A stretch of DNA of 64,000 nt from a virus: the IMG/VR virus record IMGVR_UViG_3300033143_001219, positions 1 to 64,000 of that record; one strand, written 5' to 3'. Positions 29,401 through 37,671 of the stretch are shown here, piece by piece. The notes beneath the pieces were generated by a model that did not search any database, had not been told where the DNA came from, and saw only the letters and a list, made by a program, of their open reading frames with translations. Numbering within the stretch: the first letter of the stretch is position 1; every line of letters begins with the position of its first letter. The position numbers and the translations under genes were made by a program.

Positions 29401-31440
29401 ATGCCAAGTACTAGAGCAGAGATTATAACAAGAAGAACATATAATAGACCTATTGACTTTGACGAAACAAGATTTGAAACTTGGGACGATACTATAGATA
29501 GAGTTGTTGGGCATCAAAGATGGTTATGGGAAAGAGCCTTAACACATAATAAACTTAAGAATATGCCTTTACATGATATCACGGAAGATATGCTAGAATG
29601 GGCATACTTAAATAGTGACCAAGAATATGAGTTAGAAGAGTTAAGAGAGGTCATGCTAGCACGTGAAGCTTTACCAAGTGGTAGAACACTTTGGTTAGGT
29701 GGTACTGAAGTAGCAAAACGAAGAGAAGCTAGTCAATTTAACTGTGCACATTTAAATGTTGAAACAGTTTATGACGTTGTAGATTCTTTATGGTTATTAT
29801 TACAAGGTACTGGTATTGGTGGTACTGCGAAAGTAGGTACTTTAACCGGTTTTAGAAAACCTATAAAAAATATACAAGTTATTAACTCTACTAGAACTGC
29901 TAAAGGCGGAAGATCTACTAATGAGGAACATTATATTAATGGTGTATGGACTATTTCAGTTGGTGATAGTGCTGAAGCCTGGGCTAAATCAATAGGTAAA
30001 CTATTGGCAGGAAAATACCCAGCCCATACACTTATATTTGACTTCTCAGAAATAAGACCAGCAGGTGACAGATTAGCCGGATATGGTTGGATCTCTTCAG
30101 GAGACGGACCTATATCTAGAGCGTATCCTAAAATTGCTGAGATACTTAATAAGAGAGCTGGTGGCCTACTTAGTAAGTTAGATATAATTGAAGTACTAAA
30201 TCATCTGGGAACTGTCTTAAGTTCTAGACGATCTGCTGAAATTATGCTAATGGAGTATGGTAGTGATGAATGGTTAGAGTTTGCTAACTTTAAAGAGAAA
30301 TGTTATGAGGAAGGCTATATACATAGACAGCAATCTAATAACTCTTTAGTGTTTTATCAGAAACCTTCCAATGAACAACTGACAGAGATATTCGATAAGA
30401 TGATAGCTGCTGGTGGTTCTGAACCCGGTTTTATTAATGGTCAAACTGCTAAAAACAGAGCTCCATGGTTCGCGGGAGTTAATCCTTGTGCAGAGATACT
30501 ATTAGGTAACAAGTCATTTTGTAACTTAGTGGAGATTGATGTATCAAAATTTATTGGTAACAGCGCCGACCTTCATAAAGTAGCAACCCTTGTTGCAAGA
30601 GCAAACTATAGACAGACTGTAGTTGATTTCAGGGATGGTGTGTTACAAGAAGCTTGGCATCTTAACAATGAATTCTTACGTTTATGTGGTACTGGTGTCA
30701 CGGGTATCGCGCAGCGCGATGATATGACAGAGTATGATTGGAAAGATTTACGTTACTCTGCAGTTACAGCTGCTAGAGGTATGGCGAATGAATTAGGTTT
30801 GCAACACCCAAAGAATGTAACCACAGTTAAGCCTAGTGGAACACTATCTAAAATAATGGATACTACAGAAGGCGTACATAAGCCAGCAGGTAAGTACTTA
30901 TTTAATTGGATTAACTTTAATGAGCTAGATCCCTTAGTTCAAAAATTAAAGGATGCAAATTATCGATCGTTGGTCAATCCTACTGATTCGACTGGTGTGT
31001 TAGTATGCCTTCCAGTAAAATTTGAAAATGTAGATTTTACAACGAAAATAGTAACTAGATCTGACGGTTCTGAAGATGTTCTCGAAGTAACTGATGAATG
31101 TGCCATAACGCAATTGGAAAGATATCGTAAGATTCAAACCCATTATTGTGACCAGAATGTAAGTAATACAATATATTACAATCCAGATGAAAAAGAAAAA
31201 ATTGTGAATTGGCTGTTACAACATTGGGACGTATATGTAGGTGTTTCATTTCTGTTTAAGAATGACCCGACTGTAAGTGCTAAAGACCTAGGTTTTAGTT
31301 ATTTACCACAAGAGTATGTTACTAAAGTTAAATATGATGAATATGTTAAAGACATATTACCAGTTAATTTTGATAATACTGATTCTTTTGAAGAATTGGA
31401 AGAGGACGACTGCCCACAGGGTGTTTGTCCTGTTAAATAA
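29401..31440 (+). CDS. Adenosylcobalamin-dependent ribonucleoside-triphosphate reductase (class II), 679 residues
   Basis: Single-chain class II enzyme like Lactobacillus RTPR. Cys115 (FNCAHL) and Cys374 (FCNLVE) form the redox pair, and NPCAE at 361-365 holds the thiyl-radical Cys363 with Glu365; the Cys363 to Cys374 spacing of 11 equals that of the RTPR residues 408 and 419. The C-terminal CPQGVC gives the relay cysteines. Converts ribonucleoside triphosphates to deoxy forms without oxygen but needs vitamin B12 from the host. Directly follows dut, so both are probably cotranscribed. Confidence 0.92.
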   Translation: MPSTRAEIITRRTYNRPIDFDETRFETWDDTIDRVVGHQRWLWERALTHNKLKNMPLHDITEDMLEWAYLNSDQEYELEELREVMLAREALPSGRTLWLGGTEVAKRREASQFNCAHLNVETVYDVVDSLWLLLQGTGIGGTAKVGTLTGFRKPIKNIQVINSTRTAKGGRSTNEEHYINGVWTISVGDSAEAWAKSIGKLLAGKYPAHTLIFDFSEIRPAGDRLAGYGWISSGDGPISRAYPKIAEILNKRAGGLLSKLDIIEVLNHLGTVLSSRRSAEIMLMEYGSDEWLEFANFKEKCYEEGYIHRQQSNNSLVFYQKPSNEQLTEIFDKMIAAGGSEPGFINGQTAKNRAPWFAGVNPCAEILLGNKSFCNLVEIDVSKFIGNSADLHKVATLVARANYRQTVVDFRDGVLQEAWHLNNEFLRLCGTGVTGIAQRDDMTEYDWKDLRYSAVTAARGMANELGLQHPKNVTTVKPSGTLSKIMDTTEGVHKPAGKYLFNWINFNELDPLVQKLKDANYRSLVNPTDSTGVLVCLPVKFENVDFTTKIVTRSDGSEDVLEVTDECAITQLERYRKIQTHYCDQNVSNTIYYNPDEKEKIVNWLLQHWDVYVGVSFLFKNDPTVSAKDLGFSYLPQEYVTKVKYDEYVKDILPVNFDNTDSFEELEEDDCPQGVCPVK

Positions 31441-31450
31441 GGAGAAGTAA

Positions 31451-31642
31451 ATGACCACAACTGTTAAGGTAGAAGCACATTGTGATGACAATACAGAAGT
31501 TATTGTCAGTGTTACTGATTATAGTATTAATACTGATAATGCTAATTTTGAAGATGTAGTAATGCAAGATGGGGAATCTGTAGACTTTTATGTATATGAT
31601 AATCGTGAAATTACAATAAAAGAAATAGAAAAGGAGAAGTAA
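31451..31642 (+). CDS. Hypothetical protein, 63 residues
   Basis: Not recognised. ATG 31451 follows AAGGAG. Acidic, mostly beta (TVKVEAHCDDNTEVIVSV). Located after the reductase in the same operon. Ends four bases before the next gene. Confidence 0.65.
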   Translation: MTTTVKVEAHCDDNTEVIVSVTDYSINTDNANFEDVVMQDGESVDFYVYDNREITIKEIEKEK

Positions 31643-31645
31643 GAA

Positions 31646-31894
31646 ATGGATGTTAAACTAGGAGATAGTGTAAAAGATATAGTTTCAGGTTTTATGGGTG
31701 TTATAGTATCTCAACATGACTACCTAAATGGCTGTACTAGATTTACTATACAACCAAGAGTTGATAAGGATGGAAAGTTACCTGAAACTCAAACTTTTGA
31801 TTTTCCACAACTTGAGTTAGTTAAATTTGAAGTGGCAAAGAAAGATGATGGAATGACCGGTGGTCCTTCAAAGTATGAAGATACTACAAGGTAA
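31646..31894 (+). CDS. Hypothetical conserved-looking phage protein, 82 residues
   Basis: Not assigned to a family. The sequence MDVKLGDSVKDIVSGFMGVIVSQ with a TIQP strand pattern looks like a small SH3-like or KOW-like beta barrel of the kind found in many phages. Start ATG 31646 follows AAGGAGAAGTAAG. Last gene before the convergent terminator that separates early and late regions. Confidence 0.65.
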   Translation: MDVKLGDSVKDIVSGFMGVIVSQHDYLNGCTRFTIQPRVDKDGKLPETQTFDFPQLELVKFEVAKKDDGMTGGPSKYEDTTR

Positions 31895-31902
31895 ATAAAA
31901 AG

Positions 31903-31930
31903 AAAAGGGGCTTGCGCCCCTTTTTTTTAT
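31903..31930. terminator. Bidirectional terminator between early and late regions
   Basis: Perfect nine-pair stem AAAAGGGGC/GCCCCTTTT (31903-31911 and 31916-31924) with loop TTGC. An A run on one side and a T run on the other let it work for both the rightward early genes and the leftward late genes. Confidence 0.93.
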
Positions 31931-32505
31931 TTCTTAAATAAGTTAAATAATGGTTTAAAGTCTTCACCCAATGCAGCGCGTTTTTCCTTACCACGTTGAT
32001 ATGCTGAAATACCTAGTACCGCTAAAGGTACAGACCAAAATACTTGTAAAGATGCTATAGAGCTAATAATAGCTGGTGCCGTTGCAGGTACTGCTATCAT
32101 AACATATATAAGTGCAACTGTCTGTATAAAGAAAGCCACCCCTGATATATACCCCCAGAAAGGTCTCCATCTACGTTGCCAAGCATCACCTGAAACAGCC
32201 TCTGTTCGCATAGTAGCATTTACTGATTCAACTTGAGAAGTTTCATGAGCTAACTCATTAGATCTACCTTGTATAATCAGTCTCTCAAGATCTACTTTAT
32301 GTGTATATTCTAATTCTTTTAGTTTAACAGCAGCTTGTGGATCTGCTTCAATTAGTCTAGCTAACTGCTCAGGACTATCATCTGGCTTTCCACCAAACAT
32401 ATTAGATATTAAACTACCTATTGCAGCCCCACCAGGACCACCCACTGCACCACCTAAAATCGGTGCTATACTTGCTAGGCTTGAGCCTAAATCACTCCAT
32501 TCCAT
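31927..32505 (-). CDS. Holin-like protein (GTA 3TM holin type), 192 residues
   Basis: The C-terminal half matches the three-transmembrane holin family known from gene transfer agents: a DAWQRRWRPFWGYISG entry followed by hydrophobic segments at about residues 118-137 and 143-165, with a further short one. The N-terminus is Gly/Ala-rich and hydrophobic (LGSSLASIAPILGGAVGG), then an amphipathic charged region. A holin would permeabilise the inner membrane at lysis, releasing or activating the M15 peptidase encoded next to it. Last gene of the late transcript before the terminator. Confidence 0.75.
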   Translation of the reverse strand: MEWSDLGSSLASIAPILGGAVGGPGGAAIGSLISNMFGGKPDDSPEQLARLIEADPQAAVKLKELEYTHKVDLERLIIQGRSNELAHETSQVESVNATMRTEAVSGDAWQRRWRPFWGYISGVAFFIQTVALIYVMIAVPATAPAIISSIASLQVFWSVPLAVLGISAYQRGKEKRAALGEDFKPLFNLFKK

Positions 32506-32506
32506 A

Positions 32507-32923
32507 TTAATCTCCTACTATTTCAAAATGTACTAAGTCATCAAATTTATTATCGGTATAGTCATAATCTCTATCCCAATCACCACCCCACCTAATTGTA
32601 ATCCCTTTCTTAGCAGCTTCATAAAAGATAATTGCTTTTAGTTCATAAAATTTAGTGCGTTCTTTCCATTCTGTAGCACCCCAATCTGTGGGAATTGGCC
32701 AAGGGGCCACATCCACTGCCATTGAGGGTATAGAATTATGTTTACTATTTGGCCAACTAACCTCTGAAAGGTTTTGGTCAAATTTAGCGTTTTGTTCTTC
32801 TTTTGTTCTGTGTCCTGTGATAATAGTACAATCATAATATTTAACGACTTCGCTTAATATATGAAGCCATCTAGCATCACAAGTACCTAATCTATCCCTA
32901 GATGTTCTTCCAAAATTTGGCAT
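32507..32923 (-). CDS. M15-family L-Ala-D-Glu-type peptidase (endolysin), 138 residues
   Basis: Motifs of the VanY/M15C peptidases: ITGHRTKEEQN, SKHNSIPSMAVDVAPW (zinc His and Asp), and the C-terminal HFEI with the third zinc ligand. It lacks a signal peptide, so it depends on the holin at 31927 to reach the wall. Phage T5 uses the same class of endolysin. The overlap with the neighbour at 32923 suggests one lysis operon. Confidence 0.88.
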   Translation of the reverse strand: MPNFGRTSRDRLGTCDARWLHILSEVVKYYDCTIITGHRTKEEQNAKFDQNLSEVSWPNSKHNSIPSMAVDVAPWPIPTDWGATEWKERTKFYELKAIIFYEAAKKGITIRWGGDWDRDYDYTDNKFDDLVHFEIVGD

Positions 32924-33195
32924 TATCTTCCTCCGTGATGTTCTTTCTCATGTTCTCTAATATTTGAGCCACAATCAAGTAACTTAACAACTACTTTTGT
33001 TTCTGTAGGATTCCATCTTTCGTGATCCTGTTTAGCTGGAACAGCATCAACTTCTTCCTCAATGACTATAGTCTCTACTGGTGTAGTATCAGATAAATAC
33101 GCCTGCATACCATTAGTACCAAATAAAGCTATTAAGAATAACCACATTTTATATGCGTCTACAAAAGCTTTAACTCTTTTATATAAGTTTTTCAT
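32923..33195 (-). CDS. Membrane-anchored small protein in lysis cluster, 90 residues
   Basis: I chose ATG at 33195 (MKNLYKRVKAF) because GGAGCTATTAAT precedes it and the longer start at 33219 lies in the previous gene. One hydrophobic segment at about residues 16-32 (MWLFLIALFGTNG), then an acidic, Pro-containing linker and a charged His-rich end (REHEKEHHGG). Size, topology and position next to holin and endolysin would suit an inner-membrane spanin or a holin modulator, but no family is recognised. Confidence 0.6.
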   Translation of the reverse strand: MKNLYKRVKAFVDAYKMWLFLIALFGTNGMQAYLSDTTPVETIVIEEEVDAVPAKQDHERWNPTETKVVVKLLDCGSNIREHEKEHHGGR

Positions 33196-33196
33196 A

Positions 33197-33556
33197 TTAA
33201 TAGCTCCATGTATAGCCAATACCTATACCTATTTGTGTATCATTATTAACGTTACCCGCTGATATTGATGCACTAAATAACCCACAATCTCGACACTCTC
33301 TATGTGCTAATGCAGCGGAGACTGCTGATGAATCTCCATATACTGCGGCAGTTACAGACTTTTGATATGCATAAGTACCATAATCAAAGTGATGTTGACC
33401 TGCAGCTATTGCTATAGCAGACTGTATGTTATATTCATTATATATACTTGTACTAGTATTAGTAACTACAGATTCTTTTTCCTCATCGTGATGTGGATTA
33501 TCTGCATATATATTCATTGAAATAGCCATTATAGCTATCATAATTATCTTATTCAT
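33197..33556 (-). CDS. Exported small protein, possibly outer-membrane, 119 residues
   Basis: I chose ATG at 33556 (MNKIIMIAIMAISMNIYA) with GGGAGAAG directly upstream. A clear signal peptide ends at ...IYA-DNP. The mature part contains Ala/Ser-rich repeats (AVYGDSSAVSAALAH) and ends in alternating small and aromatic residues GIGIGYTWSY, like the last strand of an outer-membrane barrel or a YadA-type anchor. Likely an envelope protein made late in infection; function unknown. Confidence 0.6.
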   Translation of the reverse strand: MNKIIMIAIMAISMNIYADNPHHDEEKESVVTNTSTSIYNEYNIQSAIAIAAGQHHFDYGTYAYQKSVTAAVYGDSSAVSAALAHRECRDCGLFSASISAGNVNNDTQIGIGIGYTWSY

Positions 33557-33888
33557 CTTCTCTCCCAAAAAGTACAACTATCAGCATTTTTAGCTGTATG
33601 GTAATGACCATATATACAGTGGAACAATTCATGTCCAGCTACACACATAGCTTTATCATCATATACATCTAATAATGGTAAAATGTAAATATAACATTTA
33701 TTATTTTTAAAAACCGTTAATCCTTGTATTGGTATCTTTATGTTATATTTTTCTCTAAGTTCAGTAAAATCTTCTGTGATATTTACATCTATTCTTGGTT
33801 GCATATTTTCCCAAGAGTGTATTGCTTTAGGTGATGAACATCCGAGTAACACCAATGCTATTAGTAATAATACTACCAGATTTTCCAT
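33553..33888 (-). CDS. Lipoprotein with HExxH metalloprotease motif, 111 residues
   Basis: The N-terminus MENLVVLLLIALVLLGCSS is a lipoprotein signal with lipobox LLGC (Cys17). Near residue 87 the sequence GHELFHCIYGHYH contains HExxH, the zinc site of many metallopeptidases. No other known domain is visible. A phage lipoprotein could be an outer-membrane spanin, a superinfection-exclusion protein like T5 Llp, or a periplasmic protease. It overlaps both neighbours by a few bases. Confidence 0.65.
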   Translation of the reverse strand: MENLVVLLLIALVLLGCSSPKAIHSWENMQPRIDVNITEDFTELREKYNIKIPIQGLTVFKNNKCYIYILPLLDVYDDKAMCVAGHELFHCIYGHYHTAKNADSCTFWERR

Positions 33889-34349
33889 TCAATTACAATA
33901 CCCAGTGAATCATATGCATTATCGTCAGGATTTAAAGCACAACTGTGATGCGTGTACTTTAAGCCAATATTCATAACATCATCTGTTATCATGTTTTGAA
34001 CAAATCCAATGTTACTGGACAAACGGTTATTTATACCGCCCCCTTTACAAAATGGGCTAGGCCTTAATGTATTATCTATACCTACAAATACCGTTGCGCT
34101 GTCGAAATATGTTGTATCTGCCGCATTACTATTACCAGCATATAATATTCCCGCTAGAATAATGGGAACTATTAAGATTACTGATACTCCTTTCCATACT
34201 GAGGTTTTACCACCTTCCGCATGTACCCAGTTCTTCATAAACTGCTCCTTAGACCAGTTTGCTTTATAAAAGGCATACACTATTAGTGCGCCTAATAAAA
34301 TCATTTCTAACCCTAGAAAGGTTAGTGCTTGTGCTATAAATATTTCCAT
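33873..34349 (-). CDS. Membrane protein with a beta-rich C-terminus, 158 residues
   Basis: Two hydrophobic segments at about residues 8-28 and 53-72. The second ends GNSNAADTTYF like a signal-peptidase site. The remaining about 80 residues alternate as in a beta barrel (ATVFVGIDNT, NIGLKYTHHS) and end in the aromatic KIW. It may be a fusion of a membrane segment with an exported barrel-like domain, or a late-cleaved precursor. No family is recognised; it belongs to the envelope cluster. Confidence 0.6.
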   Translation of the reverse strand: MEIFIAQALTFLGLEMILLGALIVYAFYKANWSKEQFMKNWVHAEGGKTSVWKGVSVILIVPIILAGILYAGNSNAADTTYFDSATVFVGIDNTLRPSPFCKGGGINNRLSSNIGFVQNMITDDVMNIGLKYTHHSCALNPDDNAYDSLGIVIEWKIW

Positions 34350-34359
34350 TTGTTTCTCC

Positions 34360-34713
34360 TTATAATTTTGCTTTAATTGCAGTTTTTAATTGTTGAACTG
34401 TTCTACTAGGCAATCCTGCCTGAGTTCTAAGAATGTTAATTTCATCTAAAACGACTAAGGCGAAGGCTTTTAATGTTGAGTCAAAAACTAATTCTATATC
34501 TGCTTCAGCTGTTTTTTCTACATCAATTTCTATATCAATTGCAGCCTGATTAATGGTATCTAAACCATCATTAGTTGCATTTAGTCTCTCCGTTGTAGTA
34601 TCAGGAGTATATCCTATCTGTAAACTTACCTGCGTAACTGAGTCCCAACGTAAATCATCATATTGAGAAAAAACTTCTATTTTCTTGGTTATTTTATTAC
34701 ATATTACTTGCAT
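34360..34713 (-). CDS. Hypothetical tail-associated protein, 117 residues
   Basis: Not recognised. MQVICNKITKKIEVFSQYDD start with a helical, acidic middle and a basic C-terminus (RTVQQLKTAIKAKL). The residues INILRTQAGLP resemble the short C-terminal proteins that accompany phage tail fibres. It overlaps the fibre gene at 34713 by one base, so it is cotranslated with it and may be a fibre assembly or cap protein. Confidence 0.6.
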   Translation of the reverse strand: MQVICNKITKKIEVFSQYDDLRWDSVTQVSLQIGYTPDTTTERLNATNDGLDTINQAAIDIEIDVEKTAEADIELVFDSTLKAFALVVLDEINILRTQAGLPSRTVQQLKTAIKAKL

Positions 34714-36767
34714 TAATTCTTTCCTCTGAAATCAGTGTAACCTATAGAATTTATTGCTCCAGAAATACTAGCTGAGCTTGAAAAATAATAGTAAAGCCCA
34801 TCTTGTTGTAGTGAGTAAAATACACTACAACCATAATCGTAGTTGTCTCTTGTTGGGCCTATAAGATATAGTGTACTTTCTAAATCTGAACGATAATATA
34901 GTGATCCACCCCCCGTTGCACCACAAGTAGCATATCCCTGTATATGCGCCAAACAGTTTATACCTAGTGGTTTATACATATTTTCTACATAAGTACTAGA
35001 TGTAACAATAGAATTTGTAATTGTTTTATTATCTAGCCAAATAATAGTATCCCCATCTTGAACAAACGCATATATATTAGAACTACCATCCGTTCTTATT
35101 GAACCAATACGTCTATATGCTGTATATCCAGAAGGAATTCCAGCAGCACTAGTAGATAAATCAAAATATGCATCTATTACTCCATTTGAAACTTTCTTAA
35201 TTAAATGCGTATGATACCATGTATTAGGGGCTAGACCATTTTTCTTAACAGTATCTGCTACAGATACGTCTGTAGTAAATGCACTCTCTATTGTCATAGT
35301 AGTTGAATTAGTAACAACTGTTATCCTTCTACCTTCTACCTTATCATCAGAATATAGAACATCATTAACTGCAAATTCTGTATTAAAAGATGAACTAGAA
35401 CCAGTTACCGCCGTACCTGAAGTAGTAAATGTACCTGTCTCAGTAGTTATTACAGCCATACCACCAGCATTAGTACCCACTGCCCAAGTAGCATCCAATT
35501 GTTTAACCATAGTAGCAGATAATTCTGCAAATGTAGTATCGGATAAACCACACTCTCCAGCTGCTATATCTATATCTTTATTGGCATCTGTTGTATTATT
35601 TGATAAATTAAGTCCTGATATATAATTAAGAGGTACTTTAACAGCCGCAGCCTCCGTAGCTGCTGTATCGGCATATGCTGTAGTAGCTAATTTAGTACTG
35701 TTATCATCTATTGTTTGAGTAGTTGCAGTAGTACCAGTTGGCAAACTAGGAGTTCCAGTAAATGTTGGACTAGCTAAGGGTGCATAATATATACCTTCGT
35801 TACCATCTAATAAATCTGCATTTAAACCGGACCCTACACCATCATTACCAACATGCCATACTGCATTATTATTAACAAACATAGTACTTGCATTAATTGA
35901 TCCAACACCCTTAGGACCACCTGTAGGACTACCAATAACTAATCCACCTAAACTATCGAAGTATCCGCGTTGTGTATTTGTTGTATAAAATACAAGATCA
36001 CTCGCGCTCTCTGTAATTAATTCAAGATTACCTGTGCCTTTATGGAGTATTTGTGAGGTTGCATTAGCACCAGTATTATTTCGTACAATTCTTAAGCCGT
36101 AGTCTGTATGTGTAACATCACTAATTAAGTCTATGTGGCTGGTACCATTACCTGATCTTCCTAAACCTACTTCTATTGCTACAGTTTCTGTGCTTGGGGC
36201 ATTTCCTACAGTTATACCATTTAATGTCGTTCTTAGTTTTTCAGTGTCATCATGGTATAATCTTATATAGGGTGTAGGTCCACCAAGTATTATATTGTTT
36301 TTCTGTGTGTTACCACTATCTTGTGTTCTTAAATATGTATATTGGGATACTGTTAAATTATCTAAAAATAAATCACTAGTTACACCAGAATTTCTAATAT
36401 ACATATTCCCAACAGTATTAGATATATAGCTATTAGTACCACTATGATATAAATACATATCACTATCAGTACCTAAATATATACGGTTATTATCCCCAAA
36501 AATTGCATTGTTACTAGCATCTAATGTTAAAGTTGTAGCTGTGGAATTATCATCTATACCAGTAGAAGTAAAATTAGTAATAGTACCAGACATAGCTCCA
36601 CCAGCTAAACTTAATTTCAAGTTAATACTATCCAATAAATTAGCTTCACCATTCCTAGCTGTTTCTACTTCTGTATCTATAGCTTCACTTGCTACAATGA
36701 AATTAGATATTTGTACATCATATGTTGTAGATCCTAATGCTGGTATATATGCTGTATAATTAGCCAT
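34713..36767 (-). CDS. Tail fibre protein A, 684 residues
   Basis: The N-terminus MANYTAYIPALGSTTYDVQI and residues about 30-62 (AIDTEVETARNGE, INLKLSLAGGAMSGTI) are shared with the fibres at 37652 and 38632, so this is the particle-binding part. The module SPTFTGTPSLPTGTTATTQ ... LATTAYAD, common in phage fibres, lies in the middle. The C-terminal half is Gly/Ser/Tyr-rich and probably the exposed tip. No chaperone domain is seen. Confidence 0.8.
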   Translation of the reverse strand: MANYTAYIPALGSTTYDVQISNFIVASEAIDTEVETARNGEANLLDSINLKLSLAGGAMSGTITNFTSTGIDDNSTATTLTLDASNNAIFGDNNRIYLGTDSDMYLYHSGTNSYISNTVGNMYIRNSGVTSDLFLDNLTVSQYTYLRTQDSGNTQKNNIILGGPTPYIRLYHDDTEKLRTTLNGITVGNAPSTETVAIEVGLGRSGNGTSHIDLISDVTHTDYGLRIVRNNTGANATSQILHKGTGNLELITESASDLVFYTTNTQRGYFDSLGGLVIGSPTGGPKGVGSINASTMFVNNNAVWHVGNDGVGSGLNADLLDGNEGIYYAPLASPTFTGTPSLPTGTTATTQTIDDNSTKLATTAYADTAATEAAAVKVPLNYISGLNLSNNTTDANKDIDIAAGECGLSDTTFAELSATMVKQLDATWAVGTNAGGMAVITTETGTFTTSGTAVTGSSSSFNTEFAVNDVLYSDDKVEGRRITVVTNSTTMTIESAFTTDVSVADTVKKNGLAPNTWYHTHLIKKVSNGVIDAYFDLSTSAAGIPSGYTAYRRIGSIRTDGSSNIYAFVQDGDTIIWLDNKTITNSIVTSSTYVENMYKPLGINCLAHIQGYATCGATGGGSLYYRSDLESTLYLIGPTRDNYDYGCSVFYSLQQDGLYYYFSSSASISGAINSIGYTDFRGKN

Positions 36768-36786
36768 TTGTTGTTTTCTCCATTAC

Positions 36787-37671
36787 TTATGCAACTGATC
36801 CTTTAACCTGATCTCCATTATTACCACCATCCCAAGTTATAGAATTACCATTTAAACTAACTGCGTTACCAGCTGAACCACCTGAGCCTCCAGCATTAGT
36901 AGGACATATAGCGCTACCACTAGAAGTACCAGAATTACCAGTAATACCATATTCACCGCCATCACCACCAGCACCCGTAGCACCATTTGCTACATTTGTT
37001 AATGCACCACCCGTACCACCTACTGTTGTACCTGCTAACCCTACATTACCTCCAGAACCACCGGATCCACCAGTATCACCGGCCCCGCCACCACCGCCGC
37101 CACCATCTGCTTCACCTGCATCTCCACAAGTTCCAGTACCACCATATGAATGACCACCACCGCCGCCGCCGCCACCACCACTAAATACATCACCATTTGT
37201 ATTATCTATAGTTAAATCTAGTGTAGTAGTTATGGCATCTCCACCGTTATTACCAACAGAGCCTATAGGAGTTCCAGAAGTACCACCAGCTCCACCATCA
37301 CCACCAGCTCCAATTATTTGTCCATTATTAATAATAGTTATTATTGAGCCTGAGGGAAAGTTTCCAATTGTTAGTGCAGCATTTGTTGTAGATGTTGAAC
37401 CTATAATTACTGCACTGTTAATTATTAGTTCATACTGAATAACTGCTGTAGGAGAATCAAATAAAGTAAACATATTTTGATCATCTGCATTTGTTGTAAT
37501 TGTATAACTTTTTAATGCATGTGATTTATGACCCGCTGCTGCTCTTAAACTTTTTAACACAGTTTTCTCCTGTTTTATTGGTTGTTCTATTAGTTGTTCT
37601 ATTGGTTTATTTTTTATACCAAATAGTCTTTTAAAAAACTTTATAATGTTATTAAGCATAATTCTGTCCAA
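36787..37671 (-). CDS. Glycine-rich receptor-binding adhesin, 294 residues
   Basis: Residues from about 115 to 290 carry many Gly-rich stretches (GAGGDGGAGG, GGGGGGGGG, GGSGGSGGNVG, GAGGDGGEYG) separated by short variable loops. This is the layout of phage gp38-type adhesins (for example phage S16), in which polyglycine helices form a sandwich that displays receptor-binding loops at the fibre tip. The N-terminal about 110 residues are a basic helix and beta region for attachment. A shorter start (MLNNIIKFF, 37659) is possible. Likely host-range determinant. Confidence 0.75.
   Translation of the reverse strand: MDRIMLNNIIKFFKRLFGIKNKPIEQLIEQPIKQEKTVLKSLRAAAGHKSHALKSYTITTNADDQNMFTLFDSPTAVIQYELIINSAVIIGSTSTTNAALTIGNFPSGSIITIINNGQIIGAGGDGGAGGTSGTPIGSVGNNGGDAITTTLDLTIDNTNGDVFSGGGGGGGGGHSYGGTGTCGDAGEADGGGGGGGAGDTGGSGGSGGNVGLAGTTVGGTGGALTNVANGATGAGGDGGEYGITGNSGTSSGSAICPTNAGGSGGSAGNAVSLNGNSITWDGGNNGDQVKGSVA

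Noticed and set aside
37000-37184. His-rich plus-strand frame opposite the adhesin
   Set aside because: It is the mirror of the glycine codon repeats of the minus-strand adhesin; composition is an artefact.
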